A stretch of DNA of 64,000 nucleotides from Myxococcales bacterium. GTDB taxonomy: Bacteria > Myxococcota_A > Bradymonadia > UBA7976 > UBA1532. The notes under the pieces are model-generated. The model had not been told where the DNA came from, ran no database searches, and saw nothing but the letters and a program-made list of their open reading frames with translations. The position numbers and the translations under genes are program-made. Of the stretch, positions 17,454 to 26,671 are shown in pieces (within the stretch, counting starts at the first letter, position 1; each line of letters starts with the position of its first letter). The stretch is taken from assembly GCA_020633555.1 (NCBI GenBank), contig JACKDL010000001.1, positions 248,001 to 312,000 of the forward strand, read 5' to 3'.

Positions 17454-19523
17454 TCAATAGATGCCGGGCACCGGGCTCCCCTCGGGGTCGGTCACGTCGA
17501 AGCGCGCGAGATCGCGAAGGAAGTTGCCGTAGCGGTTGGTGGCGCTGGGGATCTCGAAGATGGTGAAGTGCCCCGAGTTCTCGTACTGCGCCACGCCCGC
17601 GCTGGCCCGGCCGCCCGCCACGTTGCCGGAGTAGGGGGGCACCCCGGCCGGCGCCGCGATACCCAGCAAGTCCAGGGCTTCCACCGCCTGCACCACCGGG
17701 TTGATGACCGGCACCCGGCCCGCGGCGGCCAGGGCCAGGCCCGCGTCGGCCGGGGTGTACTGATCGGTCATCCCCACGGTCATGAAGACACTCTTGGGGC
17801 GGTGGCCGGCGGGGGGCTCGTCGAACCAGTAGCGCGCGAAGTTCACCGAGTCACCGGGCTCGATGAACGTCTGCAGCAGCGTGGCGGCGGGGTGCCAGCG
17901 GTCCAGGCCTTCGTCCCGCAGGCCGGCGAAGTTGGTGATCAGCTCGTTCAGGTCGAAGGGCTCCACCTTCTGCTCCAGGCTGATGGCGATGGTGCTGCCG
18001 GCCCCGCTGAGCACACCGCCGAGCACCTCGGGCTCCACCGCCATGAACAGCGGCCCGTTCAGGCCGCCCTGGCTGTGGCCCATGAACATGATCCGGTCGG
18101 GGTCGATCTTCGTGGGCCGGTCGTACACCGACCACGCCGCGGGGAAGTCGATGGTGCGGGCGAAGCGCAGCATGCTCACCAGGTCCAGGGCGCTCTGGAG
18201 CTGGTTGTCGCGCCCTGCGATGGGGACGATGAAGTTGAAGTACAAGAGCTGCAGGCACGAGCTGCGGCCGGCCTCACCCGGGGCCGGGCAGGCGCCGCCG
18301 TCGCGGGTGCCGTGGTGGAGCTGGTCCATGCCGATGGCGGCGATGCACTCCTTGGCGAGCACCGCGGCCACCTTGCTGCGGGGCAGGATGAAGCTGTGGA
18401 AGTCGCCGCCGGTGCCGTGGGCGTAGATCACGAGCGGCCAGCCCGCCTCGGGCATGTCGCAGCCCACCGCGCCAGCCCGGGGGGCTGGGCGGGGCACCGA
18501 CAGGGCGAAGCGCAGCTCCTCGTGGCCCTGGATGACCGGATCGCCGCTGTCGTCCACCACCAGCTTGCCGCTGCCCGGGGTGTTGTAGGGGATCTCGCCC
18601 TCCTGAAAGCGGGGCGCCCGGTACAGGCCCTCGAACACCTCGAAGAGGCTCTGCACCTCGCCGCGGTTCTCGGGCTCGCCCAGCAGCTCGGGCGGATCGA
18701 GCGTGTGCAGGTAGTCGCGGGCCCGGAACAGGGTGCCCACGGGATCCTGCGTGGTGAACACGGCGGCGGCGGCGGCGGTGATGCCCGGGTTCTCGGCGAG
18801 CCACGCCCGCAGGGGCGCGTGGGCCTGCCACGCCGTGCTCAGCCGGCCGCCCGGATCGCTGGCGGCCAGGGTCTGGGTGAAGTCGGCGCCAGGCTTGGCG
18901 ACGGCGGTGGTGACCACCAGGGCGTAGGCGGTCTGGCCCCGCAGCGCGAAGCCCTCGACCAGGCGGAGCTTCAGGCTGTGGGCGGGCAGGTACTTGGTCT
19001 CGTTGGGCTCGTAGCGCCAGTTGATGGGCCAGCGGGTACCGCGCTCGGGCGAGTCGGGGCCTACGTCCACCAGGAACAGGCTGGCGTCGTCGGCCAGGCT
19101 GGCGGCGCTGTCGGCGGGCAAGCCGGCCGTGCCCAGCGGGCCCTCGAAGCTGACGAAGAGGCCGCTGCTGGTGCCGAAGCCGGGGGTGTGCGCCTCGAGG
19201 GCGTCGACGATGTTGCGCACCGCCGGGGCGATGCCCACCTCGCGGACGCCGCTGAGGTCCAGCGCGCCGTCGGCCTTGCGGTAGACGTCGTGGGGAAAGG
19301 GCATGTGCCCCAGCCGGGTGGCGGCGGGGGTCTCTGCCACGGTGAAGCGGGCCACCGGGGCCTCCTCGACCGTCCCGCCCCCCGCGCCGCCGCCGCCTCC
19401 ACCCGCGCCGCCCACGCCGCCCCCGTCGGCGCCGCCCTGGCCCATCTGGGCGGCCGAGCCGCCGCCGTCATCGCAGCCAAGGGGGAGCAGGGCCAGGGCC
19501 AGGCACAGGAGCAGCCGGTTCAT
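17454..19523 (-). CDS. Lipoprotein alpha/beta-hydrolase
   Basis: 689 residues from ATG 19523; the long upstream extension of the frame is not coding. The signal peptide ends in LLPLGC, followed by DDGGG and a Gly-rich linker. The hydrolase part contains WPLVIYAHGTGGD (oxyanion region), the nucleophile elbow GHSQGG (Ser484), GMTDQYTP (Asp587) and ENSGHFTIFE (His652), a full Ser-Asp-His set. An N-terminal region (about 55-330, PFPHDVYRKADG...) resembles the bacterial Ig-like part found in large secreted lipase/virginiamycin-B-like hydrolases. It probably acts on an ester at the cell envelope; the substrate is unknown. DUF4178 follows 66 bases downstream on the same strand, so cotranscription is possible. 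Confidence 0.87.
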   Translation of the reverse strand: MNRLLLCLALALLPLGCDDGGGSAAQMGQGGADGGGVGGAGGGGGGAGGGTVEEAPVARFTVAETPAATRLGHMPFPHDVYRKADGALDLSGVREVGIAPAVRNIVDALEAHTPGFGTSSGLFVSFEGPLGTAGLPADSAASLADDASLFLVDVGPDSPERGTRWPINWRYEPNETKYLPAHSLKLRLVEGFALRGQTAYALVVTTAVAKPGADFTQTLAASDPGGRLSTAWQAHAPLRAWLAENPGITAAAAAVFTTQDPVGTLFRARDYLHTLDPPELLGEPENRGEVQSLFEVFEGLYRAPRFQEGEIPYNTPGSGKLVVDDSGDPVIQGHEELRFALSVPRPAPRAGAVGCDMPEAGWPLVIYAHGTGGDFHSFILPRSKVAAVLAKECIAAIGMDQLHHGTRDGGACPAPGEAGRSSCLQLLYFNFIVPIAGRDNQLQSALDLVSMLRFARTIDFPAAWSVYDRPTKIDPDRIMFMGHSQGGLNGPLFMAVEPEVLGGVLSGAGSTIAISLEQKVEPFDLNELITNFAGLRDEGLDRWHPAATLLQTFIEPGDSVNFARYWFDEPPAGHRPKSVFMTVGMTDQYTPADAGLALAAAGRVPVINPVVQAVEALDLLGIAAPAGVPPYSGNVAGGRASAGVAQYENSGHFTIFEIPSATNRYGNFLRDLARFDVTDPEGSPVPGIY

Positions 19524-19634
19524 GGGGGCCTCGGGGGGGTCGGTGGAACGGCGGCATCGTACCGACCGGCCTCGGGGGCGCGCCACCGTGCCCGCGCTTG
19601 CGCGCCGTGGAAGCGAGGGCGCACCCTGGCGGGC

Positions 19635-20987
19635 ATGCGCCGAACGCTCCCACTGCTGTGCCTGATGGCCGCGTCCAGCCTGGGATGCGACGACGGGGGC
19701 ACCGCCCGCCTCGCGCCCGACCAGGCCGTGGGGACCGGAGACGCCGGGGGCGACGGTGCGGTGGCCCGGGACGGCGGCGAGGCGGACGGGGGCCTGCCCG
19801 ACGCCGGCCCGACGCTGGACCTCGCGGTGCCACCCGACGTGGGCCCCGATCAGGGGGCGGCCGACGGGGCCGCAGGTTGCGCTCAGGCACCCAGCGAGCG
19901 CCCTGCGGAGGGCCTGAGGCTGGTGGCGTGCCGCTGGGAGCTCGGCGGGCTCGAGGCCCCGCCCCGGGCGGTGGTGCTGGCCACCGATAGCCTGGCCCGG
20001 GCGAGCCGCACCCCGTTGCATGAGCCCGAGCACCTGACTCAGCTCGCCGCCGCCGGGGTGGGCTCGGTGTGGCTGTTGACCTTCTGGGACGGCATCGAGC
20101 CGCAGCCGGGCACCTTCAACGGCGCCTACATGGGGCGGGTCTGCGATCTCGCGCGGGCCGCCGCCGACGCCGGGTTGTCGGTGGTGCTTGCCTTGTACTT
20201 TCAAGGGTTTGGTGCCGGTGGTGTGGGTGCGCCTGTCTGGGCCGGAGACGGCTGGGACGCTTTCTTGGCGGGCGAAGGCCGCGCCTTCGAGCCGGCCTGG
20301 AGCCGGCTGCTCGACACCTGCGCCGACGCCCCGGTGGATGGGCTTGCGTTCGTGGGGGTGCCAGCGCGGCCCGTCGAGGGCGCCCGGGCTTTCATGACTT
20401 GGGTGGAAGCGGCCGCCGAGGCGCGGTTCGGGCCGCTGCTGAGCTTCTGGCCGCCCGGCACGCTGGGTAGCCCGCGCGAGGCCGATCGGGCCCCGGTGCA
20501 GCTCCTGGCGCCCGTGCCGGGCGGGGGGCGACCGCAGCCCTTGACGGGCGTGGGCGCTGGCCTGGTGGGGGCGCCGTCGCCGGATGGGTTGCGCGACGTC
20601 CTGCGGGTGGCCGCAGGGGTGGGCTGGACCCCGGTGGTGTGGGCCGACGGGTTTGGCGGCCCGTTCAGCCTGCGGGACGCCCTCGGGGCGCCTGGGCCGG
20701 CGTGGGTCGCGGCGCTGGACAGCCCGTGGCCGGCGGCGGTGGCCGGTGAGCTGGCGAGCTGGGGGCACGAAGCGGACGGGTGGTGGGCCCGCTGGGTCCC
20801 CGATGCGCGCAACGAGGGCGTCAGCCGCTTCACCGTCCAGGGGCCCGATCCGGTGGGGGTCGAGGTGACGGCCGATCCGCCGGTTGCGGCGTTCGGGAGC
20901 TACGATCCCGTGGCGCGTGAGATCACCGTGTACGTCGCGCCCGGGGCCCAGGCGGCCGCGCTGCGCGTGAGCTGGGAGGGGGAGTGA
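19635..20987 (+). CDS. GH5-like (endoglycoceramidase-type) lipoprotein, apparently lacking catalytic glutamates
   Basis: 450 residues. The lipobox is ASSLGC followed by DDGG, then an Asp/Gly/Ala-rich linker to about residue 80. The body resembles a GH5 TIM barrel: GVGSVWLLTFWDGIEPQPGTF and MGRVCDLARAAADAGLSVVLAL match the 'N-x-x-R-x-x-x-W-E...P-x-x-G-x-[YF]' and 'G-[LI]-x-V-x-L' strands of endoglycoceramidase-like enzymes. The C-terminal 50 residues (VTADPPVAAFGSYDP...) look like the small beta domain that follows such barrels. Where the acid/base NEP motif is expected the sequence reads FVGVPARP, and near the nucleophile position it reads WADGFGGPF without Glu. It may therefore bind glycans rather than cleave them. 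It overlaps the SUMF1-type gene (TGATG), so the two are cotranslated. Confidence 0.7.
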   Translation: MRRTLPLLCLMAASSLGCDDGGTARLAPDQAVGTGDAGGDGAVARDGGEADGGLPDAGPTLDLAVPPDVGPDQGAADGAAGCAQAPSERPAEGLRLVACRWELGGLEAPPRAVVLATDSLARASRTPLHEPEHLTQLAAAGVGSVWLLTFWDGIEPQPGTFNGAYMGRVCDLARAAADAGLSVVLALYFQGFGAGGVGAPVWAGDGWDAFLAGEGRAFEPAWSRLLDTCADAPVDGLAFVGVPARPVEGARAFMTWVEAAAEARFGPLLSFWPPGTLGSPREADRAPVQLLAPVPGGGRPQPLTGVGAGLVGAPSPDGLRDVLRVAAGVGWTPVVWADGFGGPFSLRDALGAPGPAWVAALDSPWPAAVAGELASWGHEADGWWARWVPDARNEGVSRFTVQGPDPVGVEVTADPPVAAFGSYDPVAREITVYVAPGAQAAALRVSWEGE

Positions 20988-21787
20988 TGGGGCGCTCTTG
21001 GGTGGTGCTGGGGCTCGCCTTGGCGGTGGGGTGTTCGGAGGGGGACGGGCCGGCGCCGGGCCAGCAGGGGGGCGACGCGACGGCTGCGGACGGCGCGTTG
21101 GCACCCGATGGGGCGCAGGACGGCGCGGCGGGGGACGGGGCGCTGGACGGGACCGCGGCGCCAGTGGACGCCGCGCCGACGGACGCGGCGACCGACGCCA
21201 CGCTGGGTGACGACGGGGCGGTGGACGCCGCGGCCGCGCCAGACGGCGGCGGCCCGTCGCCCTGCGTGCAGACCGTGCGGGTGGGCGAGGTGGAGGTCTT
21301 CGCCTACGAAGCCAGCCGGGTGGACGCCACTGAGGCGAGCCAGGGGGCGGCGACGGCGGCCGATGGGGTCTGCAGCCGGGCCGGGGTGATCCCCTGGACC
21401 GAGGTGACCCAGGCCGAGGCCCGCGCGGCCTGTGCAGCGGTGGGCTTCCACCTGTGTGGCGACCGCGAGTGGGCCGGTGTTTGCCAGGGCAACCGGGGGT
21501 GGGCCTACCCCTACGGCCAGGCCCACCGGGGGGGCGTGTGCAACGACCACGTCAGCGGCTCGGCGGCGGTGGAGCCCACGGGCGCGCGGGCTGGATGTGT
21601 CACCCCCGAGGGGGTCCACGATCTGGCCGGCAACGTGTGGGAGATGAGCGACGGCGAGTCGCGGTGGGGGGCCAGCTACCTGCTCAACGCGGGCTTCCGA
21701 GAGCCCTACTACGCAGGCTGCGGGGGCGAGATCTTCCACCTGGGCGAGACGCCCTTCCCGGACGTGGGCTTCCGCTGCTGCCGGTAG
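20987..21787 (+). CDS. SUMF1/FGE-sulfatase-domain lipoprotein
   Basis: 266 residues from ATG 20987, preceded by GGGAGGGGG. The lipobox is LALAVGC and an Asp/Ala/Gly linker runs to about residue 85. The domain (about 90-266) has the formylglycine-generating-enzyme fold signature: VFAYEASRVDATEAS, EARAACAAVGFHLCGDREWAGVCQG, a YPYG segment, GVHDLAGNVWEMSDGESRWG and the C-terminal GFRCC. Secreted members of this family mostly act as binding or structural modules rather than sulfatase activators; a pair of active-site Cys like that of the true enzyme is not evident. It is cotranslated with the GH5-like lipoprotein. Confidence 0.87.
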   Translation: MGRSWVVLGLALAVGCSEGDGPAPGQQGGDATAADGALAPDGAQDGAAGDGALDGTAAPVDAAPTDAATDATLGDDGAVDAAAAPDGGGPSPCVQTVRVGEVEVFAYEASRVDATEASQGAATAADGVCSRAGVIPWTEVTQAEARAACAAVGFHLCGDREWAGVCQGNRGWAYPYGQAHRGGVCNDHVSGSAAVEPTGARAGCVTPEGVHDLAGNVWEMSDGESRWGASYLLNAGFREPYYAGCGGEIFHLGETPFPDVGFRCCR

Positions 21788-21802
21788 GCGACCGGGGGCG
21801 GT

Positions 21803-21819
21803 GTATTCGGGCTGAATAC
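21803..21819. promoter_or_regulatory. Perfect 6-bp inverted repeat upstream of the TSP3 gene
   Basis: GTATTC and GAATAC flank a five-base GGGCT centre, in a relatively AT-rich patch 15 bases after the SUMF1-type gene and 87 bases before the TSP3 gene. It could be an operator half-site pair or a weak transcript hairpin; there is no T run, so a terminator is less likely. Confidence 0.3.
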
Positions 21820-21905
21820 GCAAATCTTCGACAGGGGGCGAAACGGGGCCGGCGTTGTGAGGAAAATGGGGAAATCGTCTCATCAGTCATCCCCTGGAGG
21901 TCCGC

Positions 21906-24900
21906 ATGCTTCGCCGCCTCGCCCTGGGCGCGCTCGTCCTCTCTTGTGCCGCACCCGTCCTGGCCCAGCCCATGTGGCCTGCCGACTGGACCCCGCTCCA
22001 GCGCGACGGTGCGCCCGCGGTGGACGCGCCGGGCGACTCCCGGACCGGCCGGGAGATCGTGGGCGATGCGGCCCCTGCCGCGGCCTTCATCGCCCGCGAC
22101 GGGACGCACCTGTACGCCCGGGTGCGCCTGGACGACGATCCCCGCCGCGGCAATGACTACCGGCCCTTCGGCTGGGGCGTCATGTTCGACGTGGACGCCG
22201 ATCCGCTGGACTACGAGTTCCTGCTGCTGCTGGACGGGATCAACAACCCGGACGAGCTGCAGCTCCTGCAGAACACCCAGCAGGACCAGATCGGCGACTC
22301 GCGGGACCGGGCCGAGCTGCTGCTGAGCACCTATGATCCGGGTGTCTACGCCCGGGTGGTGACGCCCATCGACACGGGCTGGAACAACGGTGACGACGCG
22401 TTCCTGGATCTGGCGGTGCCGCTGGCCGATCTGGAGGCCGCCGGCATGGACGTCAGCCGGCCGCTGCGGCTGGTGTTCGGCACCTCGAACAACGCGCGTT
22501 CGCTGACCGCCGATCTGATGGGCAGCTCCGACAGCTACTTGCTGGCGGACAACCTGACTGATCCCGTGGCCTGCGGCCCCGACGGCTGCGTGAACCTGTG
22601 TGACCTGGGCGGCGGCGATGCCGACGGCGACGGCTGGTGCGATGGTGCAGACGTCTGCCCGGCCGTGGCCGATCCCGGGCAGCTCGACAGCGACGGCGAC
22701 GGGCAGGGCGACGCCTGCGACGACGATGACGACAACGACGGAGCCCCCGACGTGGAGGAGCTGGCCGCGGGCACCGATCCGCTCAACCCGGACACGGACG
22801 GCGACAGCCTCGGCGACCGGGTGGAGCTGGGCGCGCCGGGCGGCCCGGCGTCGGACGTGGACGGCACTGACGGGATCGACGCGCTGGACCTGGACACGGA
22901 CGGTGACGGCATCCTGGACGCGGACGAGGCGGGGGACGCGGACCTGGCCACGCCGCCGGTGGACACGGACGGCGACGAGACGGCGGACTTCCGGGATCTG
23001 GACAGCGACGCCGACGGCATCCCGGACGCCGAGGAGGCCGGCGACGCGCTGCTCGAGACGCCGCCGGTGGACACGGACGGCGACGGCCTGCCCGACTTCC
23101 AGGACCCCGACAGCGACGGGGACGGCGTGGGCGACGGCGCCGACAACTGCCGGCTGACGGCCAACGCGGATCAGGCGGACGCGGACGGCAACGGCCGGGG
23201 CGACGCCTGCGAGGCCGATGCGGACGGGGACGGCATCTCGGACGGGGCCGACAACTGCCCGAATCAGGCCAATCCCGGCCAGGTAGACAGCGACGGCGAC
23301 GGCCAGGGTGACGCCTGCGACCCCGACGACGACAACGACGGTCTGCTGGACACCCGCGAGATCGAGATCGGGACCAACCCGCTGCGTGCCGACTCGGACG
23401 GCGACGGGCTGGATGATGGGCTGGAGGCGGGCTTCGACGGGGCTGCGCCCAACACGGACGGCGAGGGGCCCATCGACGCCCTGGATCTGGACAGCGACGG
23501 CGACGGGATCCTGGACGCGGACGAGGCGGTGGAGCCGCCCTTCGGTTCGCCGCCCGCCGACGTGGACAGCGACGAGATCCCGGACTTCCGGGACCTGGAC
23601 AGCGATGATGACGGCATCCCCGACGCCGAGGAGGCGGGCGACGCGGTGCTGGCCACCCCGCCGGTGGACACCGACAACGACGGCTTGCCCGACTTCCGCG
23701 ACCCCGACGCCGACGACGATGGGGTGCTCGATGGGGCGGACAACTGCCGGCTGGTGGCCAACGCGGGGCAGGGCGATCTGGACGGCGACGGGCTGGGCGA
23801 TGCCTGCGACGACGACGATGACGCCGACGGCGTGCTCGACGGCGACGACAACTGCCCCCGGACGGCCAACGCCGATCAGGCGGACCTGGATGAGGACGGC
23901 GAGGGGGACCTGTGCGACGCCGATCTGGACGGCGATGGCGTCGAGAACGAGGGCGACAACTGCCCGCAGGTGAGCAACGCCGATCAGGCCGATCTGGACG
24001 ACGACGGGGCGGGCGACGCCTGCGACGTGGATGACGACGGCGACGGCGTGGCCGACGACGACGACAACTGCCCGCGGGTGGCCAACGCGGGCCAGGCCGA
24101 TCTGGATGAGGACGGGCTGGGGGACGTCTGCGACGACGACGTGGACGGCGACGGGGTGCTGGACGGCGACGACAACTGCCCGCGGGTGGCGAACGCCGAT
24201 CAGGCCGACGTGGACGCCGACGGCTTGGGGGACGCCTGCGACGGCAACGTGGATCGCGATGAGGACGAGGTGCCCGACGCCGCCGACAACTGCCCCGACG
24301 TGCCCAACGCCGATCAGGCCGATCTGGATCGGGACGGCGTGGGCGACGCCTGCGACCCCGATCAGGACGGCGATGGGGTGCTGGACGGCGACGACAACTG
24401 CCCCCGGACCGTGAACGCGGCCCAGGAAGATCTGGACGGGGACGGGGCCGGCGACGCCTGCGACGACGACGACGACGACGACGGCGTCGCCGACGGCGGC
24501 GACAACTGCCCGCGTACGGCGAACGCGGACCAGGCGGATCTGGACGGGGACGGGGCCGGCGATGCCTGCGACGGCGACGACGACGGCGACGGGGTGCCGG
24601 ACGGGGGCGACAACTGCCCGCGGACCGCGAACGCCGACCAGGCGGATCTGGACGGCGACGGGGTTGGGGACGCCTGCGACGACGACGATGACGGCGACGG
24701 TGTGGCCGACGGCGGCGACAACTGCCCGACGCGCCCCAACCCCGACCAGGTGGACCTGGATCGCGACGGGGCCGGCGACGTGTGCGACGGCGACGATGAC
24801 GGCGACGGCGTGGCCGACGGGGCCGACAACTGCCCGCAGGTGGCCAACGCGGATCAGGCCGATCTGGACCGGGACGGCCTGGGGGACGCCTGCGACGATG

Positions 24901-26594
24901 ACGCGGACGGCGACGGCATCGTGGACGCCGTGGACAACTGCCTGGGTCAGGGCAACGCCGAGCAGGGCGATCTGGACCAGGACGGCATCGGCGACGCGTG
25001 CGACCCCGATCAGGACGGCGACGGCTTCGTGAACCCCGACGACAACTGTCCCGGGCTCACCAACCCCGATCAGGCGGACGTGGACGGCGACGGCGTGGGT
25101 GACGCCTGTGACGATCTCATCGACTCGGACGGCGACGGCGTGGCCGACGCCGACGACAACTGCCCCGCGGTGGCCAACGCCGATCAGGCCGACGGGGACG
25201 GGGACGGCACCGGCGACGCCTGCGATGGGGCCGCCGATCGGGACGGCGACGGCATTGTGGACGCCCAGGACAACTGCCCCGACGCGGCGAACGCCGATCA
25301 GGCAGACGTGGACGGTGACGGCATCGGCGACGCCTGCGATGACCTCATCGACTCGGACGGTGATGGGGTGGCCGACGACGGCGACAACTGCCCCGCGGTG
25401 GCCAACGCCGAGCAGCTCGACACCGACGGCGACGGTGAGGGCGACGCCTGCGACGAGGACGACGACGGCGACGGCTTGCTCGACGTGGACGAGGCGGACC
25501 TGGGCACCGATCCGCTGGACCGGGACACGGACGGCGACACCATCCCCGACGGCGTGGAGGTGGGCGACGATCCGCAGGCGCCCCTGGCCAGCGACGGCGA
25601 TGACCTCATCGACGCGCTGGACGACGACAGCGACGGGGACGGCTTGCTGGACGTCGACGAGGCGGGCGACGCCGATCTGGACACGCCGCCGGTGGACTCG
25701 GATGGCGACGGCGTGCCCGATTACCGCAGCCCGGCCGCCCCGCCGGCCGGGGATCGGGACGGTGACGGCCTGAGCGACGCCGACGAGGTGGCCCTGGGCA
25801 CGGATCCCGACGATCCCGACTCGGACGGGGACGGCATCGGCGACGGCTTCGAGGTGGGGCGCCCCGAGGCGCCCGCCGACACCGACGAGGACGGGATCAT
25901 CGACGCCCTGGACGAGGACAGCGATGGCGACGGCATCCGCGACGCCGACGAGGCGGGCGACCGCGACCTGGACACGCCGCCGGTGGACACCGATCGCGAC
26001 GGGCTGCCCGACTTCCGGGACCTGGACGCGGACGACGACGGGATCCTGGACGCCGATGAGGCGGGGGACGACGACCTGGCCACGGCGCCGGTGGATACCG
26101 ATGAGGACGGCCGGCCGGACTTCGTGGATCTGGACAGCGACGACGACAGCATCTCGGACGCCGACGAAGCCGGCGACGACGACCTGGACACCCCGCCCGT
26201 GGACACCGACGGCGACGGGGTGGGCGACTGGCTGGATGGGGACTCGGACGGCGACGGCTTGCCCGACGCCATCGAGGCGGGCGACGGCGATCTGGCGTCG
26301 CCGCCGGTGGACACCGACGGCGACGGTACTGGGGACTGGCGGGACCTGGACTCGGACGGGGATGACCTGCCCGACGCCGTGGAGGCGGGCGACGATCCCA
26401 ACGCGCCGGCCGACGAGGACGGGGACGGCCGCTTTGACTTCCAGGATCCGCTGGAGCCGGTGGCCGACGCCGATCCGGGGCGCGTCTCGGGCAGCGGGCT
26501 GACCTCGGGCTGCCGGCAGGGGCCGACGGGCCAGGGCTACGGCCTGCTGGGGCTGGCGTTGTTGCTGGGCTGGCGCCGCCGCCGCCGGCGCTGA
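21906..26594 (+). CDS. Giant thrombospondin type 3 repeat protein with MYXO-CTERM-like tail
   Basis: 1562 residues; ATG with GGAGG five bases upstream. A signal peptide ends near APVLAQP. Residues about 22-225 look like a carbohydrate-binding or DOMON-like beta-sandwich (DWTPLQRDG...DGTHLYARVRLDDDP...GWGVMFDVDAD). Nineteen TSP3-type repeats follow (D-N-C-P-x-x-x-N-x-x-Q-x-D-x-D-x-D-G-x-G-D-A-C-D), alternating with nine copies of a second Asp-rich unit ('TPPVDTDGDGxPDFRDLDSD'). Each TSP3 unit should bind Ca2+ and carry one disulfide. The C-terminus (TSGCRQGP, hydrophobic segment, RRRRRR) is a MYXO-CTERM-like sorting signal with a Cys, expected to be cut and anchored at the surface. It is likely a long calcium-stiffened surface stalk or adhesin. 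Confidence 0.9.
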   Translation: MLRRLALGALVLSCAAPVLAQPMWPADWTPLQRDGAPAVDAPGDSRTGREIVGDAAPAAAFIARDGTHLYARVRLDDDPRRGNDYRPFGWGVMFDVDADPLDYEFLLLLDGINNPDELQLLQNTQQDQIGDSRDRAELLLSTYDPGVYARVVTPIDTGWNNGDDAFLDLAVPLADLEAAGMDVSRPLRLVFGTSNNARSLTADLMGSSDSYLLADNLTDPVACGPDGCVNLCDLGGGDADGDGWCDGADVCPAVADPGQLDSDGDGQGDACDDDDDNDGAPDVEELAAGTDPLNPDTDGDSLGDRVELGAPGGPASDVDGTDGIDALDLDTDGDGILDADEAGDADLATPPVDTDGDETADFRDLDSDADGIPDAEEAGDALLETPPVDTDGDGLPDFQDPDSDGDGVGDGADNCRLTANADQADADGNGRGDACEADADGDGISDGADNCPNQANPGQVDSDGDGQGDACDPDDDNDGLLDTREIEIGTNPLRADSDGDGLDDGLEAGFDGAAPNTDGEGPIDALDLDSDGDGILDADEAVEPPFGSPPADVDSDEIPDFRDLDSDDDGIPDAEEAGDAVLATPPVDTDNDGLPDFRDPDADDDGVLDGADNCRLVANAGQGDLDGDGLGDACDDDDDADGVLDGDDNCPRTANADQADLDEDGEGDLCDADLDGDGVENEGDNCPQVSNADQADLDDDGAGDACDVDDDGDGVADDDDNCPRVANAGQADLDEDGLGDVCDDDVDGDGVLDGDDNCPRVANADQADVDADGLGDACDGNVDRDEDEVPDAADNCPDVPNADQADLDRDGVGDACDPDQDGDGVLDGDDNCPRTVNAAQEDLDGDGAGDACDDDDDDDGVADGGDNCPRTANADQADLDGDGAGDACDGDDDGDGVPDGGDNCPRTANADQADLDGDGVGDACDDDDDGDGVADGGDNCPTRPNPDQVDLDRDGAGDVCDGDDDGDGVADGADNCPQVANADQADLDRDGLGDACDDDADGDGIVDAVDNCLGQGNAEQGDLDQDGIGDACDPDQDGDGFVNPDDNCPGLTNPDQADVDGDGVGDACDDLIDSDGDGVADADDNCPAVANADQADGDGDGTGDACDGAADRDGDGIVDAQDNCPDAANADQADVDGDGIGDACDDLIDSDGDGVADDGDNCPAVANAEQLDTDGDGEGDACDEDDDGDGLLDVDEADLGTDPLDRDTDGDTIPDGVEVGDDPQAPLASDGDDLIDALDDDSDGDGLLDVDEAGDADLDTPPVDSDGDGVPDYRSPAAPPAGDRDGDGLSDADEVALGTDPDDPDSDGDGIGDGFEVGRPEAPADTDEDGIIDALDEDSDGDGIRDADEAGDRDLDTPPVDTDRDGLPDFRDLDADDDGILDADEAGDDDLATAPVDTDEDGRPDFVDLDSDDDSISDADEAGDDDLDTPPVDTDGDGVGDWLDGDSDGDGLPDAIEAGDGDLASPPVDTDGDGTGDWRDLDSDGDDLPDAVEAGDDPNAPADEDGDGRFDFQDPLEPVADADPGRVSGSGLTSGCRQGPTGQGYGLLGLALLLGWRRRRRR
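22617..26430 (+). repeat. Coding repeat array: TSP3 units and second Asp-rich repeat
   Basis: The array lies inside the TSP3 gene. Units of about 108 bases centred on GACAACTGCC recur nineteen times up to about 25470, with neighbours often nearly identical (for example the units near 24490 and 24610). A second unit type (GCC-rich 'ACGCCGCCGGTGGACAC') occurs about 22950-23700 and 25680-26320. The array is prone to misassembly and to copy-number change by recombination. Confidence 0.85.
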
Positions 26595-26645
26595 GTCAGG
26601 CCCCGCGGGGGTCGGGCGCCCCGGGGGGCAGGCCCGACCGCTGAG

Positions 26646-26671
26646 CAGGCCGTTGAGATGTCAACGGCCTG
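26646..26671. terminator. Bidirectional hairpin terminator
   Basis: CAGGCCGTTGA / TCAACGGCCTG form a perfect 11-bp stem with a GATG loop between the convergent TSP3 gene and the App1-type phosphatase gene, ending one base before the latter's stop codon. There is no long T run, but placement and stem perfection support termination from both sides. Confidence 0.65.

Noticed and set aside
16536..19634. Upstream extension of the GH5-like frame
   Set aside because: It is antisense to DUF4178 and the hydrolase gene; a lipoprotein signal peptide begins at 19635.
19524..21104. Upstream extension of the alpha/beta-hydrolase frame
   Set aside because: It runs antisense through the GH5-like gene; ATG 19523 starts a perfect lipoprotein signal.
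22617..26430. Repeat array considered as a CRISPR or non-coding repeat
   Set aside because: Units keep the reading frame, encode TSP3 repeats and have no unique spacers.
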